DNA of 61,670 bases from Lingula anatina (GCF_001039355.2 NW_019774125.1:545780-607449), one strand, 5' to 3'. Shown: positions 50,097 through 61,670, counted from the stretch's first letter. Made by a program: numbers and translations. Notes: generated by a model not told the origin, from the sequence alone.

Positions 50097-50567
50097 GCTT
50101 CATCAGGCTGAATATCACTGTCACGCCGTCTATCATTGGTTGACTATCCCGCGAAATGAGAGAACCGCTCAATCGCTCAACTAACTTTAGTGCAGCGGAG
50201 TCACACGAGGATTGCCGATTGGACTGTAGTCATGAAGAGGTACTATTGATATTACGACAACAAATGACGACGCTGCTTGAAACGATCTCTTACGAGGGTA
50301 CATCGGAAACACACACATGACGACGTTAGCTACACTGTGTTAACAAGTCAATGCAGCGGACGATGCGAAGAAATTTATACCGGTGATGATTATTTAGATA
50401 AACAATTTTAGACGCCACTCTCAATGTGTCTTTTATCATCTCAAGAACAATGATAGCACCCTCACTCGGTTTGTATGCGAGAATTTTCGCATCTTTGGTA
50501 ATTTTTGTGCGAGAATTTTATTTTTTTGGCGAGAATCTCGCAGAATCGCGGCCTCGGCAGAACCCTG

Positions 50568-53094
50568 AAAAATAATAACTCTTTGTCCTTTCAAAACAAT
50601 TTCTAACCATTTAGGAAAGTCTATATTGCCAGTAATAAAGCTAACTCAACCTTGGCATTTTTGACGAACTGATTTGACTTCTCACTCACTCGCCCTCTCC
50701 TAGCTTTCTTAGGATACTTTCGGTAAAAGTTACCAGAGAGTAGTTGTTAATTTGACAGCTTCCATTGGCTGGACAACTCACCACATTGGCAGGAAAAAAG
50801 TTCCATTCTAAATCCTCAAATCATGGTATATTGGCAAGAAATGTGAAGTTGACAGACCCAGAAGAAATCACTCTAGGATATTTGGAGATCATATAACACT
50901 ACTGCAGTACAGATATTTTATACTCGCAAAAATTGAATAACATGTTCATTTCTAAATATATTCTCCAGTCAGACCTTATGGACTAATGGCATTTTTGATC
51001 AATCCTTTGATTTGAGCTCAGTCGAGAAGGTGATTAGGGGTTTATTAATTAATTAGATTATTTAGGCTCGTGGAGGGGACTTGAAGATTTTCAGCTTCAA
51101 CTTAACCACTTTGACCAGACTGTACCAACTCAGTAATGGTAAATATTGTAAGCTTATGTTACCAATACAAGAGACCGTTAGTAACCTACGCTTTCTTGTG
51201 TTGGTAATGTAAGCTTACAATGCTTTCCTTCATGTATTTATATGCGCATTTTAAATCTTTCCTACCCCGAACGGTTGGTCCGTAGCAAAACACGATGAGA
51301 CTGACGTGAACATGTAGTTCGTTATAGATATGTTACGACGTACTGACCTTTCGACAGACATAGGCTTTATGGAAGGCACGGCTTCTTCCTGGTAATCGGG
51401 CTTTTCACGTAATAATCACCATACCAGGAGAACTTCTCACATTTTGTTGAAGAAACGTCTCACACGGGCGCAGACATATTGACTTGACGCAACACTGATT
51501 ACAGCGCCAGCTACACAAGACAAGCTATACTTAACACGTCGGAAATTTTACGTCGAAAAATCCCTGATACAGCTTCGTGATTAAGTATTAATCAATTGGC
51601 CTATATTTTAAAGATTTTTCATTATATCTAGAAGTTCATTAGCGAACAATAGTTGAACTCTAAATCAAACAATCTTTCATGTTCAGACACCGATGAAGGG
51701 CATTTTGAAAATTAATTGATTGGAAAAAAAAACTTTTAACAACCAAAATTCTGATTTCCTCTTACTGTAATTGCTTTTAAGAAAATTATATTTGGCTTAG
51801 ACATTGATTCATTGATGACATTTCATTTCTTTTCTTATTTTCTATAGGGGAATCAGAGCTTTGGAAAAACTATTAACTGCCTTTGTACGATACCATAAAA
51901 AAAGATCAGAGTAGATGATAAAAAAATTGCCAAGTTTTTAAGTGGCATAATTAGAGCTAGATAAATCTCAACAGCCTCCATAAAAATATCTTGAAAACAT
52001 ACTAAAAAGAGTGAATAGGATTTTATCACCAAAGACAATTATTGGATATACCCCGTTGAAAAAATGTACATAAAATAGTTTTAGTTTTTATGCGTAAAAA
52101 TTATGGAACGAGTTGTCGGGGTTTTAAATAAAGACCGAAATACATTCATTACATTTGTCCAATGTGTAAAAAGGTCCTGTTAACACTTTTTTGTTAAATC
52201 ATCGCTATATTTCCGTTATTGCTTATAAATCGACAAAAATAGGTTCACTAGAACTTATGTTGTTTGTTTAAGTATATTCTAAAGAAATATAAAGTAAACT
52301 TGACTGAAACAAAATGGAAGTAAAGAAAAACAGTTGTCAACTTTAAATTTCCATTCCATCTAAAGCGTAACAAACACGCTTTACAAGATAAAGTCTGTCT
52401 CAAACATTTGGAAACATAAATTCGCTGATAGCTATCGTTTCTTGGAAAAGCTACTCTGGTCGTGTAAACTGTTACCTGTGCCTGATGAGTTTTTGTCCAA
52501 TTTGGAAGATCACATTTGAGCGTCACAGAGAAGCTAATTTTGAATGCTAAATAATAATCGATGAAGTTTTTGCGAAATAATTGTAGCACGGCGAATGAAA
52601 TATTTAATGTATCTATTGTCAAAAATGGTAAATTGTGTTGCGTCTTATTTTGTTTATTTTCATTTCTCTCTTATGTCTATAATCTGCACCCCACTAAAAT
52701 TTCAACTTGAGATGGCCTGGGTTGAATGGTGCGTGAAATTGAAAGCGCGCCTCCACAATTGTGTGCGTATGACCGCTGGTAAGGAGGCGATCGTGGGTCG
52801 TGTGTGAAATTTGGGTGAGTTATACGACTGTGTAACAGAATACTTCCGTATTTCCTTTTGATCTTCGCCCCTAGAAAATTGATGATCTTCAAGGTTTTTA
52901 ATTTTTCAAACCCCGAGTTTATTTCTTTCCTTGAACGAAACTCACAGCCGGGATCCGATTAAACTGCAATGCAATGTTTAGTAAACTCGTAAGATTATAA
53001 TAATTTATCAAACAATTGACACCATCAAATCCAAAAAAAGCATTTATTTTTCCATCAACGCTTACGACTATAGACTATACCAAGTAACAGCAGA
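50568..53094. other. Divergent intergenic region between POLR3D and the CD225 gene
   Basis: No coding exon seen. On the minus strand GAAAG/GTCAGT at 51349 could end a POLR3D untranslated first exon, and on + TTTGG/GTGAGT after 52814 could end an untranslated first exon of the CD225 gene (acceptor AACAGCAG just before 53093). A strong hairpin is at 51145-51221. Both transcription starts are therefore probably within this stretch. This is inferred from splice motifs only. Confidence 0.4.
51145..51221. repeat. Compact hairpin with 27-28-bp arms
   Basis: ATTGTAAGCTTATGTTACCA followed by ATACAAGA (51145-51172) is inverted with few mismatches at 51194-51221, separated by a loop of about 20 bases. 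Each arm holds a HindIII site (AAGCTT). Confidence 0.75.
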
Positions 53095-53852
53095 ATGAAT
53101 GGTTCCGGACATTACCCTGGCCCGCCAGCATATGGCCATCAATACGCACAGAATATCCAGCAAGGCCACCAATATCCCCAGCCTGGAAAGAGTGACGCCC
53201 ACGCCCAAAACACAGTGGTTATGGCCCAGCCCGCAGCCTCACACACAGTTGTCATCCAGCCCCCAACCAGCACACCGAGACCCTCCAGTTATCTTGGTCT
53301 GGCCATATTTGTCACAATCTGCTGTAATCTGCCCATTGGTGAGTTGACATTTAAATCTGATATCTTTCAGTTTTGTTTTAAGTTTTGTTAAAGATTATTT
53401 TGTTAAATGCAGTCTATGTCACAAAGGCAGGGGTGTCTTTTTTAACACACTTTGATATCAATTTGAGGAAGAAAAAAAAAGTTTTTTTTAATCACTCGTG
53501 ATCAAAGGTCCAGTGCATTCTTGTCAGAAACTGTTAAAGAGAAAGTGTGTCCTTGAAAATTAGAGTTTACAATTATTTTAAATACTATGGTAAATTTTAC
53601 TGATACACAACTGTAAATGTAGCAAACATTGTTTTTTGTACTCCAGGAATCATCGCCATTATTGTCTCCCTGTGTTCAGGATGTGCAGCAGACGAGAACA
53701 ACATGGATTCTGCAAGACTTAGAGGAAAAATCTCCATGGGTCTCAGCATTACAGGCATCATTTTGACAATAGGGGGAGCCATTGCTGTTATCTTATATTT
53801 CACGGTGTTGGTTAAAGCTGCTGTAACTACAGTTGGTGCAGTTGTTGGTTAA
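53095..53852 (+). CDS. CD225/dispanin-family membrane protein
   Basis: Two exons, 53095-53338 and 53647-53852, joined through a split Gly codon (G/GA), giving 149 residues. Residues 1-65 are Pro/Gln/His-rich and probably cytosolic. Then comes the CD225 domain: YLGLAIFVTICCNLPIGIIA (first membrane segment, with Cys76-Cys77 as likely palmitoylation sites), the conserved loop with SARLRGKISMGLS, and a second hydrophobic segment, ILTIGGAIAVILYFTVLV. This is the architecture of dispanins (IFITM, PRRT, synDIG, TMEM233 groups). The long Pro-rich N-terminus is more like the PRRT/TMEM91-type members than IFITM proteins. Function cannot be assigned beyond a small two-helix membrane protein. Confidence 0.88.
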
Positions 53853-54410
53853 AAGCTTTTCTGAATTATTCAAGTTTTTTTTTTCTGACAGACATTGGAC
53901 TGAAAGTTTGTTGCATAAACTGTTATCGAGAATGCTCCAACATAAAAAAATGTTTGAAGTCATAACAATGTTTCTCAGTTTACAGCATGTAACTATTTAT
54001 ATGTAAATTAATGATATTTAACTCTTGAAATACAAAGTGTAGCACCTTGGCACGTTTATTCATGATGTAAAGGAAGACATCACAATCGTGACAATGAATT
54101 TTTATGCATCATTATAAATTGCACCTTTGACAAGTAATATTTTCTATGACTTATAATTTCAAAAAGTATTTTTATAATGAAAATGTACACAAAAGTAATA
54201 TATATTTATATATTTATAAGATAAAGAATACTGTCAACTTGTAAATTCTCTGTCCAAGAATCCTACTGTACGGTGCAGTCTGCAGATATTAGTAAATGCA
54301 AAATCCCCTCATAAGGTAAACCAATTTCCATCAGTGGAATCAGGAACTGAGAGAGTATTTCTTTTTCTTCATTTTACAAAGTCAGTTTTGTCTTTTATTA
54401 AATAACCACT
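53853..54410. other. Convergent 3' regions of the CD225 and C7orf57-like genes
   Basis: About 560 bp of AT-rich DNA with no open frame of note. It must contain the 3' UTRs of two genes that run towards each other. Confidence 0.5.
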
Positions 54411-56425
54411 TTAGCATGCCACTGAGGGTAGTTGTTCCGTCTTATGCCAGTGGTTATCTGTTCTTGCTGGTACTTTAGTAAACCTATAAAAACAAATGGG
54501 AAATTTAAGAATGTTGCTATTCATTAAAACTTGGGCATTGCAGGTTCAACTTCCATAAAAAATGTCGGAATCCCCATAAATCACATATTAAAGTAGGAAG
54601 AGTAGAAAATAAAAGTGGAAATGATGACTCTTTAATGTAAACTTAGATAATTTTGAAAATATCCTTTGGTTAACTACTGCTAAAAGGGCATATAATTACA
54701 AAGTATTACCTTGTCAACTTGAATAAAGGCTTTTCTTTATCTTCACTTTTTCTTCTTGGAGTATGTTCTATTGATTTCCTGAAAAAAATCATTAATGATA
54801 GCTTAGTGGTGATTCTGATTATCATGGGTCCCACAAATATAAAAAAAATTAATATAGCAATAAGCATAAGTTGTAACATTTCACATATATATTATTTCAA
54901 ATGGTTTCATTATATTTTATTAATTGATCAAGCTTCTATGTAATGTAGTGAAATATTTACCTTGCTACTTTGTGTTTTGAGTCCTTTGCAGTTTGACTAT
55001 ATGTCTGCTGGTATTCTGACTTGACGGGTTCTTTTGACTGTTTGGAAGGAAATGCATTTTTGCCATGTAGTTTTTCTTGCTTGTCATGCCACTTTATGTT
55101 TTCTGTTTTCCATTCCTTGTTATAGGTGTAAGATAAAATCTTTCCCATCTGTGGTTTTTCTGTTTCAAGGTCTGGCCTAAAATTATAAAAAAGGTCCTAT
55201 TAAAACATTTTTAAATTCTGATTTGTAATCCCTTTGGCGATCAATTATGAATTTGTATACTAGCCAACTTACTATTTATTATATTCTAAAAATCATACCT
55301 TTTAATTGCTGGATTTTCATAAGTATATAAAATTATTTGAATGCTTTTTTTTACTTCATTAATTTAGAAGTAACTTAAAAACGATACAACAATGCAAATC
55401 ATGTAGCATGTTCATTAATTGTGTACTTTAAAAACTGTGACTTACATTGGCAAAAAATTTCTATGCTGCTCTAGTTCTCCTGGTCTAGGTTTACTCTTGT
55501 GAACGGCTTTTGTTTTTGGTCCAGCAGGTGCAACTCTTTGTAACCTTACACCATACCCAGGTCTCTTTACCTCGGGGATCTTGACATTTTTATTTGTCAC
55601 CCTTTTGTCATCTCCCTCCCGTTCATAAACTGTAAGTCTATCAAATGCATAAGGTAATCTCTTAGGTCTATTTTTTTCATAATCATAGTGGTCTCCTTCT
55701 GGCTTGTACTCTTCGTGGACCATGTATTCTGGGAGCTTGTGCTCAAATGTCCTGCAAATTCAAAATGGTTACATACATTTGGTTTGGTTTTCATATTGAC
55801 AGAAAACATATTTTTGTAGATTCTACCACTAAATTAATTGAATATGATGACAGACATGTTTGATCAGTAAGGTATGAAAGTTTTGAAGTTGAAGTGGGGG
55901 AGAAATTCATATTATTGTGAAATATATAATTTCATTATATATGTTTACTTATTTAAAAACTTACTGTGAAGGTGCTTCTTCTTCATTGTTATCCCAATAA
56001 AACCATTCATTTCTTGGGTATGGCACAGGATCTTTGGATTTTGGTTTGAAATCCCTAAAACGAAGTAGATCTTCCCGACCTCCTCGCTTGCACAGTCTGA
56101 TATATTTTGTGTCAGAGTCTCTGTAAACCATTTGTTTTTGAGGTTGCTCTTCCTCTGGCAGGTCGCTTAGTCCTGGAATCTGTGAGGCTGGAGGCAGTTC
56201 TTCCTCCAGATGGACCTGCCTTTTAGCTGGCGCATGGTAAAACCAACCTGAAATGTCATTTTGAATATTATACAAGTTTACACTTCCTGCTATGTGCGTG
56301 TATTTTTGTGCACGAAAAAAAAAACTTTAAAAATCTTTTGAGTTTTCACAATTTTTGCCTCGATGACCTTACTTGTATTGCATTTATTGCACCTATTTAC
56401 CTGTCTCTGAAGGTTTTTGATTCAT
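54411..56425 (-). CDS. C7orf57-like protein of unknown function
   Basis: Six exons on the minus strand: 56425-56401, 56247-55965, 55751-55446, 55176-54961, 54778-54710 and 54483-54411, all in frame, giving 323 residues (human C7orf57 about 295). Conserved blocks recognised from memory of that family: GWFYHAPAKR, PPASQIPGLSDL, DTKYIRLCKRGGREDLLRF, and LPEYMVHEEYKPEGDHY. The protein is hydrophilic and basic at the C-terminus, without signal peptide, membrane segment or a named domain. The first exon encodes only MNQKPSET. It shares a 415-bp head-to-head promoter region with the METTL21A-like gene. Function is not known to me. Confidence 0.85.
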
Positions 56426-56840
56426 CTTGTTAATGTGTAAATATTCGGTTTAAACTTTTAACAAACGCTCACTGCTGTATCCAAAGTTGCTCTGTCGAGT
56501 CTAGCGGTATAAACAACTCGATAAATACACACGATCACATGTGTATATGCAAGTGTTTGTGTGTAACTAAGAGACGATCTAATCGCGCGAGATAATATGA
56601 GATTTAGTTCAAGAGGGCCCAAATCTATTTTTCGTTATAGAAAAAAAAAAAACACACAAAATAAATAAATAAATAAATGTTTTTATGATATGAAGTCGCA
56701 AACTTGGAATTTTTTCTATTGAACTAAAATCGAAAATAGTATATCATATTGTGTGCTGCCCTCTATTCTTTTGTTTTGTTATTGAAATGCTGAAAGCATG
56801 GTTCATTTTGGACATTTTGATCCCACACATTTCTTTGCTT
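56426..56840. promoter_or_regulatory. Shared divergent promoter region
   Basis: The start codons of the C7orf57-like gene (minus) and the METTL21A-like gene (plus) are 415 bp apart, so both promoters must lie here or overlap. It holds an (AAAT)n run near 56662 and an A run at about 56640. No TATA box could be chosen with confidence in this AT-rich DNA. Confidence 0.5.
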
Positions 56841-58336
56841 ATGTCACTAGAAAAGACCGATACCTCCACCTGTGCTGGAGTAGAAGGAGGCTGTACTGCA
56901 GTAATGCTTTACGATGAAACCAAAGTACCGCACTTCCATAAGGATAGACGTGAATTTAAATTCGGCGAGATTCATTTATTTATACGTCAGAAGTGGAGCC
57001 AAGGTGGTGTGGCTGCTGTAGTATGGGATGCGGTTAGTGAAAACTATGACCACTGACCACAGACTTAAACTTGATAAAACAGTTCGACGTGCTTTTCTTT
57101 ACTTATGTTGGAGTTAAGTTCAATTATTTTTGAAAAAAAATTATTTATTAAATAATTTAAATGTAATATGCTGAACCAAGACTACAGTCCACACGTGCTT
57201 TCCTTTTCCCATTTCAACATTAATAATTTTTATACATTGGCATTTTTTGTGTGAGACTTAAAATGAAACAGCTGCTATTTAAAATTCTTTATTTTTTATT
57301 ATTTTTTGTATGTTTTGTCAGAACCACTTAATACTGGTAATTGTATACTCAGTACAGTGCATGATACCAGTAGATACATGTATGATAATAAACTGTGTTT
57401 TTGTGTATTTTAGGCAGTTGTTCTTGCTGAGTACCTTGATAAAAATCCAGATGTAGTCAAAGGCAAGCTTGTTCTAGAACTGGGAGCTGGTACTGGACTA
57501 GCTGGCATTGTGGCAGCAATGTTAGGTAATCCTTGTTAAAAGACACACACACATACGGGCAAGGTTACAAATTGGAAGTCTACATACTGAAAATTAGGTT
57601 AATTGATCCATATATGTGTACTACTTACAGCAAAAGTCACCTGTTGCTCTTGTATGTTGCATACAGTGGACAGCGAATAGTTGTAACTGACTTATCCTTC
57701 AGCTTGCACTTAAAACAATAGGATGATTGCACTTATATATCATTTTGGTAATCAGAATGCACCGGAGCTTATCAAAATACAGGCAAGATTGTCAGTAAAA
57801 TCAAAGTGCAATGATCCTTTTGTTTAAAGCCCCACCCATGGGATTATTTAAGTTCAGTATGGTGGATATTGCATCAAAAAAAATTCATCTATTGTGCTCT
57901 AGTCTAAAACAACTAATCTTTATCATTACTTTGTATGATATTTTATCAACTCTTTTTAACAGGTGGACACCTCACACTTACAGACAGAGCAAAGGTACTG
58001 GAATATATTCAAGAAAATGTTGAATTGAACATAAAATCTTTGACAACTGTGCCAAAAGTAACAGAGTTGGACTGGGGAAAGAACTTGTTTCAGTTTTCTG
58101 ATCCTTTTGATGTCATACTAGGTGCTGATATAATTTATATAGAAGACACTTTCCAAGATCTGCTGGAAACTTTAAAGCATTTGTGCAATAGAAACTGTTT
58201 GGTGCTTTTATCATGTAAAATAAGGTATGACAGAGACACCAGGTTTCTCTCTATGATGAAGGAATTCTTCCATATAAATGACATATATTATGACTCAAAC
58301 AAAGATGTCCATATATATGAAGCACGTAAACAGTAG
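56841..58336 (+). CDS. METTL21A: METTL21A-like protein-lysine methyltransferase
   Basis: Three exons: 56841-57032, 57414-57525 and 57963-58336, 225 residues (human METTL21A 218). Seven-beta-strand S-adenosylmethionine-dependent methyltransferase. It shows the family entry IRQKWSQGGVAAVVWDAAVV, the cofactor-binding motif I ELGAGTGLAGIVAAMLGGHL, motif TLTDR, and the post-II motif FDVILGADIIYIED with the DxxY pattern. It ends KDVHIYEARKQ, nearly as in METTL21A. Known METTL21A trimethylates a conserved lysine of Hsp70 chaperones, and the resemblance points to METTL21A rather than METTL21B/C/D. The ATG at 56841 gives the expected length. An in-frame upstream ATG (56751) and a downstream one (56904) are alternatives. 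Confidence 0.93.
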
Positions 58337-58686
58337 CAAAGATTAATAAAGGTAAAATTTATTTTGATCAATAAATATCAAGTTGAATTATGATATACAG
58401 GTAAAGAAATGCACCATACACTAAATAAAACCAGTTTTGGAACTGTTCCTCTTGTTGTAAATCTGTAAAATTTAAAGTCATAAAATACTGTAATGTAGTA
58501 ATTATTTTTTCTATTCAAAAGAGACTAATGATATTTCTAGAGCATCAATTTTTTCAATGGATCAACTGTTAGGTTGACAAATTGGAGGATTAAAAATATG
58601 CACTTTAATCTGATACTTGAAAATGAGGTTTTGTACTGTAATTCAATAAATACAGGTTCATTAAGCTTTGACAGGGACTGTGTAGT
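58337..58686. other. Convergent 3' ends of METTL21A-like and JMJD4
   Basis: Only 350 bp separate the two stop codons. AATAAA signals on + at about 58345, 58370 and 58424 serve METTL21A. On the minus strand the AATAAA at 58691-58686 overlaps the JMJD4 stop codon. No other gene is seen. Confidence 0.6.
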
Positions 58687-61282
58687 TTATTCAGTGTGTT
58701 TGGTACTTAATGTGTCAGTAATCTCTGCTATTAACTCCTCCAGATCATAACTGAGATGTTCAGGCCCTAAAGCTTTAAAATCTGCATCTTGTTTCATGTC
58801 TTGAAGAATTTCTTTGTCTCTTTGTAGGTCAAAATAGTAGTGAAATACTTTGCTTGATTGCACTGAGATTTCTTTCTGAATATCATTTTGTTGCTGGCAT
58901 TTTTCTATCCTGTGTCGAGCAATTGTGTTCATAAAATTGAAAAATCCTGGATAATCAATTCCACTGCTCGCATGCAGGATGAGCTGAAAAGCAAAAAAAA
59001 AAAATCTTGAAACGTTTCAATCAAAAACACGTCATGCACCATACACTTTAAACTTTAGTCTTTCTTATGATTTTGAACTATAAGCTTTTTAAGTAAAGAG
59101 ACCTCTTTGAACAAATCTATTTCAGATATTAATGGCCACATAAAAAATGAAGAAATCCCACAAAATATCTCTTTTTACTAAATGAGACAAGAGTGTTTTC
59201 AAAGACATGTTGTTTGATTTCTGATTCTTTGTTTGTATCGTTATTTAATCTAGTTGTAAGCCAGTCTAGGTTTAACTCCAAGTCTGCTGACCTGGCATTG
59301 TTGTTCCCACCCCTCCATGTCTTTACAGTCACTGATTTCTTTCTTCACCTCTGCCAAGCTTTGTTTTATGAAGCCCCAGCATATGTCAACATTGCAGGCA
59401 TTCAGCCAGTTATGATTGATAGAAATGGTATCTTCCTGGAAGAAATAAAGTGACTTCTGAGATATCATTTGTATCATTAATTAAGTAAAATTTTAACATT
59501 TAACTTGTAATATAGCCTTACTCTTTCTTGAAAATGACAATGAACTATTGTATCTTATATTAATAATTTATTGAAGGAAAGAATTAAAAAGGCAAGCTAT
59601 AAAATTTTAGGGAGCATTCAGATAGACCCATCGTACTAGTTGGCTTAATTACCCTTAGCTTCCCTAGGAGGCGTGTCAGACAATTAAGCTGATTTCACAG
59701 ATTGCATTTAACCATAATGCCCTACAGAGTTGAACCTACAAAAGTAGTACAAATTAAAAAGAAAGTACCTACAACATATTCTATCATACAGTAAAAACAC
59801 AATGGTTTTACCAGGTTCCAAACTTGATGATGCCACCCACTGGGAACAAAGATAACCTGTCCAGCTTCCTGTATTATTGTATATTGTCTTTGTAAATTGC
59901 GATATTTTGGAAAACTTGTCACGTCATCAAGTTCTGGTGAACAGACATCAAACACCAACTTCCCAAATCTGTTGGTAAAACATTCTTCTTCGCCTGGTGA
60001 CAAAAAATACTATCATAATTTCTTAATTAATTGGGATAAAGTAAAATTCACTTACATTTTGCTGAAGTGGTAACAAGGCAAAGAAAATTAGGAAGATAAA
60101 AAATTAAGGTTATTGCAATTTGTAGACCACATTTTGCAGAAGGCATTGACATCGAGTAACAGGTATATGTACATAGATTTCTCAATGCCAATTACTCACC
60201 TGGTGGGTAAAGTAACCATTTCTTTCTGCCACAGACATTAGCTGACCAACTGTATGACCTAAACACATCAGCATGGAAAGGTGTCCTAAAATGTTTTAAA
60301 AAAAGCTCAATATATGTCTATGTTACAAATACAAGAAAGAAGTAAGATGGCTATGCACAGGTGAGAACGATGAGCTACTTATCTGGAAAAGTATGTATAA
60401 TTTATAGTTTTATTAGAGTCCAATTAAGTTAGCACTGTACACAAACTCACTTTGAAAATGGATGCTTTTAATAAAAAAAAATGTATGTTATGTTATTGTA
60501 ACAGCTAGCATAGTTCTATGGCTTACATATCAAGTAATTAAATAAAAGTGTGAATCTGTGAGTGAAGCTTGTTAATTGCTTCTTTGTATGTTTTCACATA
60601 ATTTTTGCACTGAAAAAAAGGTACAGAACATGTAATTCCCTGCATTAATTAACCTTGATAAAGTACCATGTTCCTTTAGCTCCCATGTAAACAAATCTGT
60701 AATCATCCTTGAGGTCTGGCCTTGTGTCCCAGTATTCATTCATCCAGTCAGACTGGAAATACTCAGGAGTTATGTATGCATTGTAGTGTGGAAAATCTCT
60801 GAAAAATTAATAGTATATAATACATGCAAAATTTTAAGCTGACTTTACTGTCAAATTTAATATGATTACACAAAAATTAACCAGGTTAACCAAATTACAA
60901 CTTTCAAGGTGTGCACAATATTATTTTTAATCTGCCGAAAAGGAAAACCCGCAAACATCTATTTGGGTTTTTAAAAGTAAAGCACTACTACAAAAACGGG
61001 ACAATAATTAGCAAAAGATTTATCATAATATATTTACACTGTCCTAATCTGCTGTGAGCTTTCTATACTAATAAGAGCTATCAAAGTTTTGCTTTTCAAA
61101 AAAAACAAACAATTACCTTGTGAAATGCCAGTCTTTTAAGTACAGACTCTGCATGTCAACAGGATAACCACTATCAATGTATTTCTCCCAGTAAGTCAGG
61201 TACTCCTTGAGGTCCATACTTTGCTTGCAGTGAGACCCATATTCCTCCGTCTTGCAGTCTGCTACTGGGACACTCAATTTGT
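58687..61282 (-). CDS. JMJD4: JMJD4, JmjC 2-oxoglutarate oxygenase (5' end beyond window)
   Basis: Six visible exons on the minus strand: 61282-61117, 60798-60667, 60285-60200, 59993-59812, 59435-59292 and 58983-58687, 334 residues plus the tail of a split codon. The order matches human JMJD4: VPVADC, YLKDWHFTRDFPHYNAYITP, DDYRFVYMGAKGTW, then TPFHADVFRSYSWSANVCGR with the iron-binding His-x-Asp, KKWLLYPPGEEE, EAGQVIFVPSGWHHQVWNL with the second iron His, and TISINHNWLNACN. JMJD4 is an Fe(II)/2-oxoglutarate-dependent lysyl hydroxylase reported to modify eRF1 and help translation termination. The catalytic residues are intact. The first part of the protein (about 90-100 residues in human) lies right of the window. 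It ends STKHTE. Confidence 0.95.
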
Positions 61283-61670
61283 CTAATAAGTGTAAAAAAA
61301 GTCAGGTTTATGGTGTATATTTATATATCTCATTTAAAGAAAATTACCAACAATTTTTTAAAATAAACTTTGTATTCTATGTATAGGCAATCTTCACAGA
61401 AGAACATATGAAAAATTTAGGAATAAACCATTATAAATAAGGTGTCTTTTGTACATTTGTATAATGTAGATCTGCTTTAGAATATATCGAAAGACCCCAG
61501 ATTTAGGGCGGGGGGTCAGGGGGGTCCTGAACCCCCCCCCCCCCCCCATTTGATTTCTGAAAAAAAAATCACACTATTGGTCCCCTTTTGAAATTAGACC
61601 ATACCAAATGGCACCCTTCACCGGTCACCCTCAAAAATATCAATATTTTTCAGGGTCCTTAATTCACACT
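61283..61670. other. JMJD4 intron with G/C homopolymers
   Basis: An AT-rich intron with a GGGG-rich and a C-run segment at about 61508-61548, possibly a repeat remnant. Nothing coding recognised up to the window edge. Confidence 0.5.

Larger units (their letters stand above)
48875..50567. mobile_element. hAT-like DNA transposon, internally deleted
   Basis: Ends are inverted: CAGGGTTCTGCC at 48875-48886 and GGCAGAACCCTG at 50556-50567, with imperfect similarity beyond. A direct AAAAAT flanks both ends (48869-48874 and 50568-50573), a possible but low-complexity target duplication (hAT elements usually give 8 bp). Subterminal repeats are present: GCGAGAAT at 50477, 50509 and 50529, and GGGAGAAT-type motifs near the left end. 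Inside is a minus-strand two-exon transposase start. At about 1.7 kb the element is too short for a full transposase, so it is non-autonomous. It lies between the first coding exon of POLR3D and its likely promoter, probably in the 5' intron. Confidence 0.7.

Noticed and set aside
1-61670. tRNA, rRNA or CRISPR arrays
   Set aside because: Looked for tRNA B-box-like GGTTCAAATCC, clustered spaced repeats and rRNA-like blocks. None was found, and the only tandem arrays are microsatellites.

Overview
The window reads as AT-rich, intron-rich metazoan nuclear DNA. Evidence for this is split genes with GT/AG introns, canonical AATAAA signals, a polyadenylated intron-containing H2A.Z gene, a fibril-type exon code for collagen, and an animal globin with the two ancestral intron positions. 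Nothing prokaryotic is present. The gene set (H2A.Z, globin, POLR3D, CD225, C7orf57-like, METTL21A, JMJD4, a MACIT-type collagen) and the abundance of small inverted-repeat elements fit a marine invertebrate, possibly a lophotrochozoan. The species assignment is inference only.

Layout. Positions 1 to about 37.1 kb hold one large, sparsely exonic + strand gene for a membrane-associated collagen (collagen XIII/XXIII/XXV-like). Its cytoplasmic and transmembrane start is not in the window. About 33 small exons run from 6052 to 35155, nearly all phase 0 and starting with a Gly codon, and many are multiples of 9 nt. The introns carry several imperfect hairpin or MITE-like inverted repeats and microsatellites. 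Positions 37.1-39.5 kb are repeat-rich intergenic DNA.

From 39.6 kb on the window is gene-dense, with alternating orientations: H2A.Z (+, 39667-41733), a three-exon globin (-, 43422-42263, tail to tail with H2A.Z), POLR3D/RPC4 (-, 48603-45720), a deleted hAT-like DNA transposon with recognisable ends and a two-exon transposase remnant (48875-50567), a CD225/dispanin membrane protein (+, 53095-53852), a C7orf57-like protein (-, 56425-54411) head to head with a METTL21A-like lysine methyltransferase (+, 56841-58336), and JMJD4 (-, running off the right edge, 61282-58687) tail to tail with METTL21A.

The genes do not form a pathway. Most are housekeeping: chromatin (H2A.Z), RNA polymerase III (POLR3D), chaperone methylation (METTL21A-like) and translation-termination hydroxylation (JMJD4). 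The most unusual points are the collagen C-terminus, which has the MACIT cysteine motif followed by a degenerate second copy and three possible stop points, its short non-collagenous exons, the truncated hAT element probably lying in the 5' intron of POLR3D, and a palindrome around a CRE-like site in the H2A.Z promoter. I see no clear candidate for a wholly new biological system.
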